Source of the DNA: Zygnema cylindricum
Lineage: Eukaryota > Streptophyta > Zygnematophyceae > Zygnematales > Zygnemataceae
DNA length: 64,000 nt
Direction of reading: 5' to 3'
Assembly: GCA_037447655.1 (NCBI GenBank)
Contig: JBBHKE010001710.1
Span: forward strand, 118,758 to 182,757
Shown here: positions 10,201 through 22,169 of the stretch, piece after piece
How positions within the stretch are numbered: position 1 is the stretch's first letter
How the letters are laid out: each line of letters begins with the position of its first letter
The notes under the pieces: generated by a model
Database searches by the model: none
What the model was told of the DNA's origin: nothing
Seen by the model: the letters and a program-made list of their open reading frames with translations, nothing else
Translations under genes and position numbers: made by a program

Positions 10201-11157
10201 TTAGTCTGTGGTCAACATAAGACTTCCGTATAAATTTTTCTAGGAGAGCAAAAATTTGTCATTAGGTTTTGGGATGGTCTGTGTCATAAAACAAAAATGC
10301 AACATGGAGAATGTTACGAGCCTATTGTCACAAGAAAGGTTGTTGTGACAAGAAAGTTTTTCTTTTGAATCACAGTTCTTTCACCTGTGGCCCTACATGT
10401 GCTACTGAAAATCTTCAGAAGTCCAACTCTCTGAGAAACACATCTGTTGTTTTTGGCCCGTCTTTTCAATTTTAGTGCGAAGGTCTGTTATTTTAATAAC
10501 AGTTGGTTTTCACGTTGTCAGTTGCCTTCCAGGAGTAGCCGTTCATCCCTTACGAGGCATATTCTTACCAACATTTTTGGGTTATCTTTTGGTCAAGTTA
10601 TGCGATATTTCATAATCTTTTTGTCATATTACCTGATATCTGACCAAATCTTCAGGTCACATGACCAAAAAGTTGATCAAAACATGACTAAAAAGGTTGA
10701 TGGGAGGATATGCCTACTGACAACAAATGGTTTTTTTTTCACAAATGCTCAAATTTATGGACGACAATGAACAAATATTTGAACCGCGTCTTTTTGAAAC
10801 TCGGGAATAGAGATTCTTCGATTTTTCGATCATAGGATGTTTGTACCGGTCGTCTTGAAGGTTCTTGTGGTTGTCGATTTATAAGAGCTCAGTTATTTTT
10901 CCCCTTGCACGTACAGCTTTGTATCTCCTTTTTACTCGATGATAGGAATCCGTCTATCAGCTATCTTTTTTTCATACATTCGCTTCTGTTTTTTTTTTTT
11001 TTTGCAGGAAGCTGCCCGGCGGGTCGGTCTGGAAGTAGCAAAAGCTGCCCTCGAAAAAGGCATTTCTAAGGTGGCTTTTGACCGAGGAGGTTTTCTTTAT
11101 CACGGAAAAGTAAAGGCCGTTGCTGATGGAGCGAGGGAAGGAGGACTCGATTTTTAG
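7242..11157 (+). CDS. RPL18: Plastid 50S ribosomal protein uL18c (L18), four exons
   Basis: Exons 7242-7404, 8072-8163, 9294-9455 and 11008-11157 join to 567 nt, 188 residues plus TAG. All junctions are GT-AG and the phases fit (1, 0, 0). Exon 1 encodes a Ser/Ala-rich transit peptide. Exon 2 ends with the basic N-terminus of L18 (ARHRRMRRK). Exon 3 has the family signature [20 protein letters not shown], then [16 protein letters not shown]. Exon 4 has the C-terminal helix and strand, [20 protein letters not shown] and [15 protein letters not shown], the highly conserved bacterial-type end. The protein binds 5S rRNA in the large subunit of the plastid ribosome. Its bacterial type and transit peptide separate it from the cytosolic eL18/uL18 proteins. 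Introns 1-3 are 667, 1130 and 1552 bp and hold repeats but no second gene. Confidence 0.95.
7405..7640 (+). repeat. Degenerate TTTTCTTAAAC tandem repeat in intron 1 of uL18c
   Basis: From the splice donor onward, units of about 10-22 bp of the form TTTTCTTAAA(C/A) are repeated more than ten times with drift. It looks like an intronic minisatellite that grew from the intron start. Confidence 0.65.
8697..8776. repeat. (CA)n/(TG)n inverted microsatellite in intron 2 of uL18c
   Basis: A CACACA tract runs into ATATATGTATATGTGTGTG, so the two halves can pair as a hairpin around an AT centre. Confidence 0.7.
8981..9164. repeat. Fold-back element in intron 2 of uL18c
   Basis: The inner arms GAGAGCTATGTATAAA (ending 9069) and TTTATACATAGCTCTC (from 9076) pair perfectly around a six-base loop, CTCGGA. 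Outside them GAGGGAGAGG pairs with CTCCCTC, and further AG-rich and CT-rich arms extend the pairing to about 180 bp. It resembles a fold-back MITE. No target duplication was identified. Confidence 0.65.
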
Positions 11158-12606
11158 AAAATATACCTCTATTATCGAGGGTAGAATGTGTGGGAAAACT
11201 TGTGAAGACTTTTTTATGAAGTCAAGGGAATGATGATGCTAGTTTTGAAGGATATTAGTTTTGAAGGATGGTAGATTTGAGTGTAGGAGCCCTATTTTTA
11301 ATTATTACCGAATGAAGTTTGTTGTACGTAAAGGTCGACTTATCAATTATTCCAAGCCAGGTGTTGTCATGACTCCGAATCTCATGTTTTTTTTCCCCCC
11401 TTTTTTAAGCGCTCCTGCCACTATGCACTTTGGCAGACATTGTGCTCAATGAAGTCAAAGACTGTAAATCCAGCTCATTGAGCAAATTGATTCTAGAGAA
11501 ATGAGACCAATTAGGCAAAGTTAACTTGCAGAGTTATCTTTTTCTTTATCTAACAATTGCTAGTATTCAACAACTTGAAGTCTAGGTGGCATGCTGTTCA
11601 ATGACCTGCCCATCTGATTTTTCGGCGCTAAAAAGTTACTGCTACAGCTATTCAAGTGAAAAGGTTACAGTTGAAATATGTTAGGTGTCTCCCCCTTCTG
11701 GAATTTAACATTTGTTTGTATCGCATTTGCCACGGGCTATTGTGCGTACACATGTTTGTCATCGTAGATTTGGTTTCTCTCTGTTGATAAACATTTTCTT
11801 ATGAATTCAATGATGTAGTTTGTCGTGTATACTTATTGTCCACCCAGATGAATGTGGGGTAGAAATTCTCAACTAACAGCATGAAGGCACAGTTTTAGTA
11901 TGCCAACATTCTTCAATGATGGGAAATTCGAACTTAAAACTTAGATGTTCAAGATGCAGCCTAACGCTGATGGCTGCCACTGTGAGACCAAATAAACTAG
12001 GTGGTTATATTATAACATAAATTTAATATAATATTATATTTATAGAATCACAAAGCTTTCACTTGTCAGCAGACATTAGGGAAGCCCCAGTATGTTACCT
12101 TTGTTGGTAAATGTTTCGACCTTTTCTCAAGTAATGCTTAAATTTGAGTACTGAAGAGAGACTTGCAACATTGTGTTTGTTGTCAAGTAGCCCACCCAGA
12201 ACTGAAGATAAACTCTTGCCAAAAACCTAAGAAAGAAATATACAATTGTTAGCCACATCTCCTCGTGCCGCAAAAAAAATAACAAATCATTACAATACCA
12301 CACTTATAGAACAGTGGTTTTTTTTTTTTTTTTGGAAAGAAGACAGTTACAATTGCACCGCTTTTCTTCCCTTCAAGTTAAGGTTTGGACTGAAGCACGA
12401 AATCTCGCAGCTCCAAAAAAAAAAAACTACACAAAACAGATACACAAACTGATAAATTAAGAAAGACATCCATATCAATCTCCTCAAAGTCTTTTTCTAT
12501 ACTAGAGAAAAAGCAAAGCAGGGCTATTTACAAGTCTATTTTTGTCTGTGTTGCTTAGTTCCCTATTCCTACCAGGAGTATTCACAACCCATATTTTTGC
12601 CTATTA
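11158..12606. other. 3' flanks of the two converging genes
   Basis: This holds the 3' UTR of uL18c and the 3' UTR of the minus-strand phosphatase gene. The genes converge here. No additional coding region is seen. Confidence 0.5.
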
Positions 12607-13908
12607 CTAAACACGAATCGTGAGAATCTCACAATGTCTCATCCGTCGACTCGAACCCGTCAACTCCTGAAAACAACAGTACAACAAAATGCATACCACT
12701 ATTAGTGTTGATGAGAATTCATATCAAGAGGAAATTATTTATTTATTAACTGCTAATCAGGAATATTGTGGTGCCCGGTAATTGATTATCGGCTCGATAT
12801 AAATATCCAAATATCAACATAACTTTCCACATGTTTTCAAGTTTCTGAACGTAAAATTGTTGTTAGTGGATGAAAAGGACATTTTTTTTTTTTTTTTTTT
12901 GCACCACCAAACTATACGCTTAACAGACATCCGTCTCCACAAGGTACATTATATTCCGTAACATTTTGTAATTACCGTACATATTGAATATTGAAACTAT
13001 GTAACTATATCTATAAACTATAAACTAAAAACTAAAATTGTATTCAAGCTTTTGAAACGATCGTTAACCGATAGGCATCGTTATCGGAGAATATCAACCG
13101 TCCAACCGATACAATATGAATCCCTATTAATAACACTACACTAATTTGGTTGCGAGTTTTATTGGCCGCCAAAAAAAAACCATAAAATAATGTTGATAAC
13201 TCTCTTCAAGGGAGTGGACTACAAGTTGTCACGTCTCCCTATACTACATCAGTATTATATATTCCTAGTACCGACTCCACAATAATAATAAATTTATACC
13301 GACAGTGATGGGCAGTGTAAAATGAATGAGAAAGTAGGAGAATGAGAAAAATAGGACAACTCTAATTCAACCCGAGTAATAAGGTAAAATATTTTTAACA
13401 AATTGTAAACACATACAAAATTTGAAAACATAAGAAATTCAAACAATACTGAAGTCTTAACGGTTTTTAAAAACCCTCAAGTGAAGCTTCTTCATTGGAC
13501 TCGACATTAAGAAAAACCTACTGGGGTTACTATTTTGACCTGACATGAGCTCCTCAAGATTTCCTTTTACGAAGCTGTATTAGCTTTTTTTTGTTCTTTT
13601 TTTTTCCTCAATTCTAATTGGAGTATGAATCCCAATAAAGTAAAGAGTGGAGGGAACAAAGTAAACTGAGTATACTAATTTGACCTAACAAGATCTCCTG
13701 ACGACTCCTTTATACAAAGCTGTATTTTTTCCCAATTCTAATAATACCCATTGAGGTAAAAAGTTTCCTAAGGGTTTTTCTAGGATTTTTTAGGGTTTTT
13801 TACAAACTAAAATTGAGGTACTTTTTAAATTCACTTCCAAAGTTGCATATCGTCGAGGCAATTGAAAAAAATAGTTGGAAATCGTAAATAAAAGAAAATA
13901 CAAAAAGT

Positions 13909-13957
<49 letters not shown>

Positions 13958-14157
13958 GATAACTGACCAGAAAAAAAGTGGAGTGTCCCACAACAAGAAT
14001 AACCTGTTGGGTCCCGAATGTAACATTGTGAAATCACCCACACGTCGCCTCAAGGCAACCTATTTGCAGAGAGAGGGAGGGAGAGGGAGAGGGAGAGGGA
14101 GAGGGAGAGGGGAGGGAGAGAGGGAGTGGGAAAGAGGGAAAGGAGGGGTAGAGGGGG

Positions 14158-14202
<45 letters not shown>

Positions 14203-16568
14203 AGGGAGAGGAAGAGGGAGAGGGGAGAGCGAGAGAGAGAGAGGGGCGGGGGGGGGAGAGATAGAGAGAGATTATTGCTCATTCCTTCACAAGAAATAGT
14301 TACACAAATGGAAACGAACGGTTTTAAAAAAAACTGCCTTTACTTGAAGGTTCACGATAATATCACTGAATTGAAATCAGTACATGTTATTCCACTGTAT
14401 TTCAGGATAAATTTGTTATATTTATAATAACACGACAAGGTAATAAGATCCAGGTTCTTCAACGGTGCATTCTACATCCCTCTTGGAGTTAGTGAATTAT
14501 AAGCGTTAATTAGTAGCAGATTTATTATTAACTACACTAAATAATGTTTTATGTTTTAATGTTGTACATATTAAAGCTTATTTATTGCTTTGGGAAGAAA
14601 AAATCACGCACTTAAATTAGATTTTTACTCTCTACAAAAGGTGGGCGACATTCAATGTTACGATCAATAAGAAAAATGAATAAATCTGTTATTTACATAA
14701 ATTCATCATAAACTGTATGCCCAGCAAAGCAGTTTTTTTTAGTACATCGAACCTTTTCGAAAAAAAACGAAGCCTTTTCTTGTCAAAACAAGATCTGGCA
14801 ATAACATTAAAGTCAACAACCTATTTCACCTTCAAACTTTGAAGGACAATCCAGTTCAAAAAGAATTAATGGTACATGTTTATCTTGTAATACTTTCAAA
14901 GGTACACCAAAAGGTGAATCAAACGGTATACTAAAAGAGAACATCAAGTAGTAAAGTTATAACTTTGGGATATATGATAGTCACTGTTGCATATTGAACG
15001 GATTTTGCCGATAATCGATATATACTAATCTTACAGGTCTAAAATAATTGATTTACCGACACGATATATCGAATCCCCTAAAATTACGATATATCAATAT
15101 CACAATATCAACATGATATAGACAAGTACATCCCATACACTCGTACATTCTGTACATCCAATAATTTCCATTCATTCCGTACAATTTAAAATACCCATTT
15201 TTAAAGTTATGTCAGTGGAATATCAGCAACATCGCAATAGGGAAAATTATCGGCAAAGCCCAAAAATATTGGACTTTCCAATATTGTGATATTGAGATAT
15301 TTCGTTTCCGATTTTGATCGATACACAACTCTGATGATAGCTAAACAAAAGTTCTCGATTTTAACGTGCAATACCTTATATCAAAAAAGTCCATTAAACG
15401 GACAAAAAAGTCTACGTGTGTTAAGAAAAAGAAACAGTAACGGAAAAAAAATTATATGTGTATAAAGGAAAAGAAACGGTAACTAACAAAAAAGTCTATG
15501 TTTATAGAGGAAATGAAACATTAACAGACAAAAAAGGCTATGTGTATGCAGGAAAAGAAAAAGTAATATTGTTACCTGCATTCTCACTCCGACCAAAGAT
15601 CCCTCTCATGGCATCGTTCGGGGCTTCCCCACAAGAATACCACCAAATTTCTGGAATGCCTTCAAAAGAAAATTCGGGAAACTCTCGAGCCAAAACCTGT
15701 CAAGTCGAAACCCGCTAATTTCAGTTAATCATACTGTATTCGAAAATATCATATATGATATATTTCAAATTTATTATTCAAGATTATCGCGGTTATTGAA
15801 TGCATACAAGTGGGAAAGAGAGATAGACAGAAAGGGAAAGAAAAATCAGATAAACAGAGAGGGCGAGAAAAATCTTTCTAAAATAATTGTTTGTAACGGC
15901 AATGACTGAATACATTGAGAAAACGTTGAAAACCAAAACGAAAATAACTGACAGACACTCATAAAACTTTAATTTTCCTAAAGTAGCTCATAGATTTTAC
16001 CCTTATTGACTTTCTACCGTCAAAAAGTTGGTCAACTAGCATATCACAAAACACACAACACATATTTTACTAAATATTATATAAATATATATAATATGTA
16101 TAATACACATAAATATACATAATATATATATACATATATAATATTTCACCGATAACATAAATTTTCAATCAGCAGTTTAAATTTCTAAAACAGGACTCAA
16201 ATAAGCCTCCATGCACCAAGAAAGGAGACGGTGGTAGAGGGGTGGGAGAGGGAAGAGGTTACGAGGATGGAGAGGGACAGAGATGGAGAGAGACGGAGAA
16301 AGACTTAAGTGAAGGTAAGAGGTAAACGGGAGGAGAGGGAGAGACACTTAAGAGAGGGAAGAAGTTGAGGATGGAGAGAGAGAGAAAAGGAGAAACAACT
16401 TATGAGAGGACCGAGGTTAACGAGGATGCAAAACGAGAGAGATTGAGAGAGACTGAAGAGAGAGACGAGGTTAACGCGCATGGAAAGAGAGGAAGAGAAA
16501 GAGATATGGGGAGAGAGAAAATGAGAGATGGGGAAAGAAAGATGGAGAGAGAGAGAGAGAAAAAGAGA

Positions 16569-16607
<39 letters not shown>

Positions 16608-19119
16608 GGAGAGGGACTTACTTTGGGCGGTCTCCCAACATCTCCACTCGTGGCAACATGCTCTGAATGGAGGGCTGTGACCAATGTCATGGGGGCCTGT
16701 ACGGTAAAGACCTAATATCAAAATTTAGGAAATTCGCACTCTATTTGGAGCTTTAAAAACACTCACTCAATTACTCACCCAATTCTTTGTTCTATAAAAT
16801 AAAAAAAAACCCCATTTTATCAGTTATAGTAGTATTTTAGACTCTGACTGATAGAGCACAAAACACCCATCCCACCGAAAAAATAAAAAGAAAAAACAAA
16901 AAAAAAAGTGGTTCTTTTTCGTGAACGAATGGGCATGAATGTCATGAATTAGAAATGCATATTGGGTTTTCTCGTGCATACTAAATATCGGAGGTGGGGA
17001 AAAAAAAAAAAAAAGACATTCTGTTAGTCTTACACCCAAAAATTAGACATATGAGCACAAAAATTAGACCTTACCTTTTCATCACAACCGTCGGATTAAA
17101 AACCCGACAAGTGTGCACCCTTCAATCTTCAATATGATTAAGTGTAATTTCAAAAGGCAGGTTCTAGAAATATTTAATAATTTACAAACTGTTCTATTTC
17201 ATTCAACTTATGTTTGTATTTTCAAAATATTCACAAGATTTTGAAAAAAATTGAGTTTGAATGCCGAAAAAATAACAATAAAGCTAATAGCCATAGATAG
17301 TGTAGTTCAACTATTTGATGTCCTTAGAGATGAAATATCTCATATTTCCTTCATAAAGATAAAGGAAATAATTGCAGATCTTGACTGTGGACAATTGATG
17401 GGATGAACCATATATTCAAGTCTCATGGCATCTCGCGAGACTATGGCCCGTGAATTTAAACCTATACAAACATTAATTTTCTTCCCTCTCCTACCTCTCC
17501 CTCCGCCCTCTTTCTTCCTCCCTCTTTCTCTCTCTGCCCCCCAGACTCTCCCTGTCCTTTGTCCTCATCCCCTCTCTCACTCGCCGCCCCCCATTGCCAT
17601 CTCCCTCTCCCTCATTTTGTCCAAAGCTATATTTCAGCCATAGAGCTTCAATTAGAAAATGACAAAAATGAAAGAGAAAGGAAGAGGAAGAAAGGAAGGA
17701 AAGAAAGAAAGGAAGGAAGGAAGGAGGAAGGAAAGGGAGAAAGTGAGAAAGAGGAAGCGAAGGGGAAGGGAAGGGGGAACGGAAGGGGGAAGGGAAGGGG
17801 GAAGGGAGGGGGAAGGGAAGGGGGAGGAAGTGTGAGAAATTACCTGTAGGTGACCCCGACTCTCTCGTAACGTTTGAAGGGCTCGAGTGAGAGGTGAAAC
17901 CAGGACCTGCCACCTGGCAAAATGATATAAGAGAAGGATTCTTCTTTGCAATTTGCTTCCAAATGACTAACTCAAAATGCATAGTTCTCAGTAAATCCTA
18001 ACGTAAAAACAAAAAAATAGGTAAATAATAGGTAAGAAATAAGTTTTGTAGTGAAAGACTGCTTCTAGGTGCATTTTGGTACACTGCCCAATAGCTATTC
18101 TAACCACTCTAATTGGAGTGGGTGTATTTTTGACCTGAAATCAATTTTTTTGAATAATAACACTATTTAGCTTAAGTGGCCCATAATGAGCCACGTCGTA
18201 AAACATAATGTAGTATAGTTGATTCTAAAGACATAATTTATTATAATTAATTATAATTAAGTTTCTTTCCTAGTTATTCATTAACTCTAATAAAGATGAA
18301 CGGTACTGAATCAAAGGTTTGAAGACTATACTTAAAAAAAAAAAAAATGCAAAGTCGCCTGAAGAAGAGGAATATATCCAAAAAAAAGTTGCAAATCAAC
18401 CAAAACATACTGCCAAAACTTGTAAAATAATCAACAAGTTTACCAATTGAAATTCCTCCAAGGACCTGACTTCCCTTTTCTCCACTCCATAACAACACCG
18501 CCAATGCTCTACAAATTTTTTGCTAAAATCTTACACTTAAAACGTTTTTTTACTCCGCAACTTCTCTTCTGTCCTTCAGCCTCATTTAGTCGAGAGCCGA
18601 AACCACTAAGAAACTAGATTATGCAAACGACAAAAAAGTCCCTCATGTAAAATAATGAACTGAAAGTAATGTAAAAACAAAAGCAAAAGCATAGGATATT
18701 ACCAATTGTGGCTTTAAAGACCGGAGTCGTGGCTCGAGTGCCTGAGCCTGCCCAAAAATTCACACGAAAATTTTTAAGATATAAGATAATCTAAACTGCC
18801 CATCGCCATTAGAGTTAATAACTTTAACTTGATTGTGTGTTTTATTACCTAAAATCATAAACCACTATTCAGTTGAGTGGCCCATAATGAACCACGTGGC
18901 GGAACATAATTTAATGTAGTTAAACATTATATCAACTTTAAAGCTAGTACTTCACTAATGACTAGTGTTAATAATATTATTTAGTTAATTGATCCATAAT
19001 GAGCCACTTGTGGAAGTATAATTTAGTGTATTTAGTACCAAATCTGCATGAAGGCTAACTCTTATAGCCATGTTAAGGTGTATTATATTGCCATCACCAA
19101 AGTAAGAGTAAGAGTAAGA

Positions 19120-19206
<87 letters not shown>

Positions 19207-22169
19207 AGAAAGAGAGTAAGAGTATGCTCAGGTTGAAAATGGTCCAAACAACAAAAAAAAATAAGACTATTCAATTGAGTTTCATACAAACGACTCGTTC
19301 AACCAACATCGGAAAAATTATCCCTTTCCTTGGAGAAAAGAGAGAAGGAGTGGGAGAGGAACAGAGAGAGAAAGAGAACCAGGGAGACAGAGAGAGAAAG
19401 GGAGCCAGGAAGACAGAGAGAAAGCGAGAGCGAGCGAGAGAGTACAAGAATGAGCACATCTGGAAACTACCAAGGCCACAAAGAAAAAAATCAAGCACTT
19501 CGTCCTTAGAAATAACTGTAATCACACGGTATTCACATGTATACCGGTGACAAATGGAGATATAGAAAACAGAACAAGTCAAAAAACTATAAGAAAAAAA
19601 ATAGTCCAAAAGACTATAAGAAAAGAAAGAGCCAAAAGACTATAAGAAAAGAACGAGTCCAAAAACTATAAGAAAAGAAAGAGTCCAAAGACTACAAGAA
19701 AAGAAAGAGTCCAAATTACTAAAAGAAAACAGAAAGAGTCCAAAAGACTATAAGAAAAGTAAGAGTCTAAAAGACTATAAGAAAACAGAAAGAGTCCAAA
19801 AGACTATAAGAAAAGGGATGGAGCTTTTGTTACCAAAAACAGATTTGCACCTGTTGTAGACCCACGGGGGTGAGGGGAATGTCGAAGTAGCCCTTACCAC
19901 GAAAACTATTCCTGGCGAAAAGGCCCAAAGCACTCGCTGTCTGGCCATGGCGGACAAGATGGATAACCTAACTCCGTTTCAAGACCAACAGGACAGAGAA
20001 CAGGACAAGGTTTCATTTGAAAAAAAAAAAGGAGGAAGGAGGAGGAAGGACAGAAGATAAAGGACAAACCGTAAAGGACATTCCAGCCCCAAGTTTCACA
20101 TGACAAGCGAGGAAGGATAAAAGAAGACGGAGGAAGGATAGAAGGAGGAAGGAGAAAGGAGGAAAGAGAAAGGATAAAGGATGAAGGACAAGCCACAAAG
20201 GACGACTCAACATCAATATAGTGTCCGGAGGGTTTCGAGTCACAAGTTAGAAAGGACAGAGGAGGAAGGAGAAAGGATAAATCATGAAGGATAAAGGAGA
20301 AAGGAAAAGGATGAAGGACAAACCACAAAGGACATTCCAATACCAATAGAATGTCAGGGCAGGGTTTCAAAGGACAAAGGAGGAAGGAGGACGGATTAAG
20401 GACAAACCACAAAGGACATTCCAAAATCAATTTAATGCCAGACATGGTTTCAAATGAAAAAGAAGGAACGATAAAGAATTAAGGGCAAACCAAAAAGGAC
20501 CAGTTAATTGTACTGTTTACGATAATTAATAAGTACATAAATTCCATGTCAAAACCAAAGGACAGAGACAAGAATGGGATCATGTGAAGATTTTCTCACC
20601 TTTGATGGTTGCAAAAAGACAGAAGCATAAAGAGGGGCCTGAGAGGGCACATCACTTTGTTCCTGGAGTTGCCGGCAGATAAAACAAATAAAACCACATT
20701 TCTCAATTACTGCCAAAAATTATCCAATTATCTTTAATACACTTGTTATTGCGGAAAAAGGAGACATTCTATTAAAGTACTGAATTCAAAGCACAGAAAA
20801 AGAGATGCAATTCAAAAACATTTCTCACTTGGTAGTAAAGAGTACTTTTGCACATGTGTTACCGCGAAAAAGAAGGAGATATTTTGTATAATTACTTAAT
20901 TCCAAGCATAAAAATAGAGATCCGATTTATCATCACATTTCTCACTTGGAGCTAAAAAATATCATCTATCTCCACATTTCTTATCGCAAAAAATGAGATA
21001 ATCTATTGGATTACAGAATTTAAAGCACAGAAAAAGAGATGTAATCCATAGTTTGATCTCTGAGACATCATAATCAGTCACTCAAATAAGTTCAATAATC
21101 AAATGGAGCAAACACTTGAATTACCTAGATCTCTTCTTGCATGTCACACATAACTTGTGAGGATGATTTTCAGAAACAACTAACCAAATAAACTGCATTC
21201 ATTAGGAGTTTAATTACTTAGAAGACGACGAGACAATATGCTCGACAATTATGAGATTTCATTTTTCATGAACATAGAATGTAAACAGAACGGTTCTGAG
21301 GCATTTTCCAAACCTATCATTCACTCTCAATATAAACCAAAAAGCTTACAAATACAGCAGGCTAGATTTCATTTCAAAGACATCCATAACATCGCAGTAA
21401 CTTTACAAAATCTTTACGAATACAAGGGGTCACATTTTATTTCAAAAATCTTGATAACATTACAGAAATTTGAAAAATACAGGATTTCTCTCACCTTTGC
21501 CAGACGTTGCAATTCACGATCTCTATTTTCCGACACTTCAACACCATTTAAAACAGCGGTGGTCTGAATAGTGGCATTGTCGATGTGTGAAAACAAACTG
21601 TCAGAAGAACTGCTGCGGGACCTGTACAAATACTCCTTTTCGAGATTTTCTTGACCTCTTTGTCCACCATCATAAAGCGAATATAATTTTACTTTCTTGC
21701 TCTCCACTAATTCATGTTCTCTTTCATATTTTTTTGTACCCTCGGAGAATCTACTCCCTGCTTCTGTTTGAATGATTGTATTTTCAGCAGCAGCATCCTC
21801 CTGTTGAAGCTTGTCGGTTGACAAAATCGTTGAACTTTTTCTATTTCTACTCTCAAATGATACATTAGGGTTCAAATGATGTCCGGAATGATATTCATCT
21901 CCATCAAAAGTAATTTGTGGAGCTTCTAAACTTGTTAACGCTTCAGTAAGTCCAGCTGTTTGGTGCAATTTTGCATCAGTTTTAGGTTTAGAAGTTGCAG
22001 TTAAATGATTCGTATTGCAGGTTTCCATATGAAAATTGATGGAATAAATGGCAATTGTTTGGTTACAGATTGGACATGAAGTGAATCGACTGCCTCGGTC
22101 GCTATTAATATTGCTATTTCCATCCTTTTGAAGGCTATTATGAAGCTCAGAAGGTAGTTTCCTCTTCAT
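12607..22169 (-). CDS. UBZ4 zinc-finger / histidine phosphatase (phosphoglycerate-mutase fold) fusion protein, one exon unresolved
   Basis: Exons on the minus strand, in transcript order: 22169-21495, 20662-20600, 19967-19851, 18747-18703, 17906-17844, 16711-16622, 15696-15576, then 14003-13968 and 12666-12607 (TAG at 12607-12609). Each has GT-AG borders. The first seven join without a phase break. Exon 1 starts MKRKLPSELH and holds C32-x2-C35-x11-H47-x3-C51, the Rad18-type ubiquitin-binding UBZ4 pattern, followed by a polar linker. The later exons give the phosphatase in order: VIHLVRHGQTAS (RHG catalytic histidine near residue 253), YFDIPLTPVGLQQ, VLVSPLTRALQT (second arginine), ALHSEHVATSGDVGRP (catalytic glutamate), REFPEFSFEGIPEIWWYS, VILVVGHSTFF (second histidine) and the end RMRHCEILTIRV. 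All four hallmark residues are present. An exon of length 3n+2 is needed between 15576 and 14003 and was not found, so this may be an overlooked exon or decay. Substrate unknown. Cytosolic or nuclear by lack of any targeting signal. Confidence 0.75.
13912..14276 (-). repeat. GA/CT microsatellites beside a phosphatase exon
   Basis: (AG)n at 13912-13955 and AG/GGGAGA tracts at 14069-14276 flank the VVGHS exon in the UBZ-phosphatase gene. They create long Arg/Glu or Ser/Leu frames with no protein meaning. Confidence 0.8.
14983..15331. mobile_element. Degenerate copy of the GTGTTG-TIR element family, in an intron
   Basis: It begins CTGTTGCATATTGAACGG and ends ATCGATACACAACTCTG, with interior TATCGATA and CGATAT motifs as in the intact copies at 38241 and 39588. 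The ends are mutated and no target duplication is clear. Confidence 0.45.
15375..15572 (-). repeat. Tandem repeat of about 57 bp, about four copies, in an intron
   Basis: Units of the form AAAAAGTCTATGTGTATA...GGAAAAGAAAC..GTAAC follow each other and end at the splice donor of the WWYS exon (15576). Confidence 0.7.
16230..16612 (-). repeat. GA-rich intronic tract
   Basis: Purine-rich GAGAGA and GGAGAGG sequence lies directly next to the splice donor of the exon at 16622-16711. A perfect (AG)n run occupies about 16574-16605. Confidence 0.75.
17648..17832 (+). repeat. Uninterrupted purine tract (GGAA/GGGGAAGGG units)
   Basis: About 180 bp of almost pure A/G on the plus strand stand 12 bp from the donor of the exon at 17844-17906. 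Mirror-like GGGAAGGGGGAAGGG stretches could form triplex (H-) DNA. Confidence 0.7.
19100..19212 (+). repeat. (AG)n microsatellite, about 45 repeats
   Basis: A nearly perfect AG run in an intron of the UBZ-phosphatase gene, bordered on both sides by GTAAGA units. Confidence 0.9.
19572..19816 (-). repeat. Minisatellite of about 27 bp, nine to ten copies
   Basis: Units run GACTATAAGAAAAGAAAGAG followed by TCCAAAA, with small indels. The array stops 35 bp from the splice donor of the LVRHG exon (19851). Confidence 0.8.
19990..20480 (-). repeat. Minisatellite of about 100 bp, four to five copies
   Basis: The repeated core is GACAAACCACAAAGGACATT, then CCAA..CAAT..AATG.CAG....GTTTCAAA, with AGGA-rich stretches between. 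It fills the intron between the exons at 20600 and 19967. Confidence 0.8.
20697..21058 (-). repeat. Three diverged copies of a 120-bp tandem repeat
   Basis: Copies near 20697, 20818 and 20936 share ACATTTCTCACTTGG near the start, GCGAAAAA...GGAGATA in the middle and AAAGCACAGAAAAAGAGAT at the end. They lie in the first intron of the UBZ-phosphatase gene. Confidence 0.75.

Noticed and set aside
13983-14282. Arg/Glu-rich and Ser/Leu-rich frames over GA tracts here and at 16300-16720, 17490-17980, 19048-19289 and 7583-8120
   Set aside because: These are translations of microsatellites in introns or leaders, with no complexity and no motif.
19906-20445. A 179-residue minus-strand frame with repeated ECPLWFVL segments
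   Set aside because: The repetition is that of the intronic minisatellite, and the true exon at 19851-19967 is read in another frame (LVRHG).
21125-21192. A GT-AG bounded 68-nt segment reading VSENHPHKLCVTCKKRS, considered as an exon of the UBZ-phosphatase gene
   Set aside because: It would end in phase 2, while the exons on both sides (21495 and 20662) join directly in phase 0. It is kept out of the model, though it could be an alternative exon.
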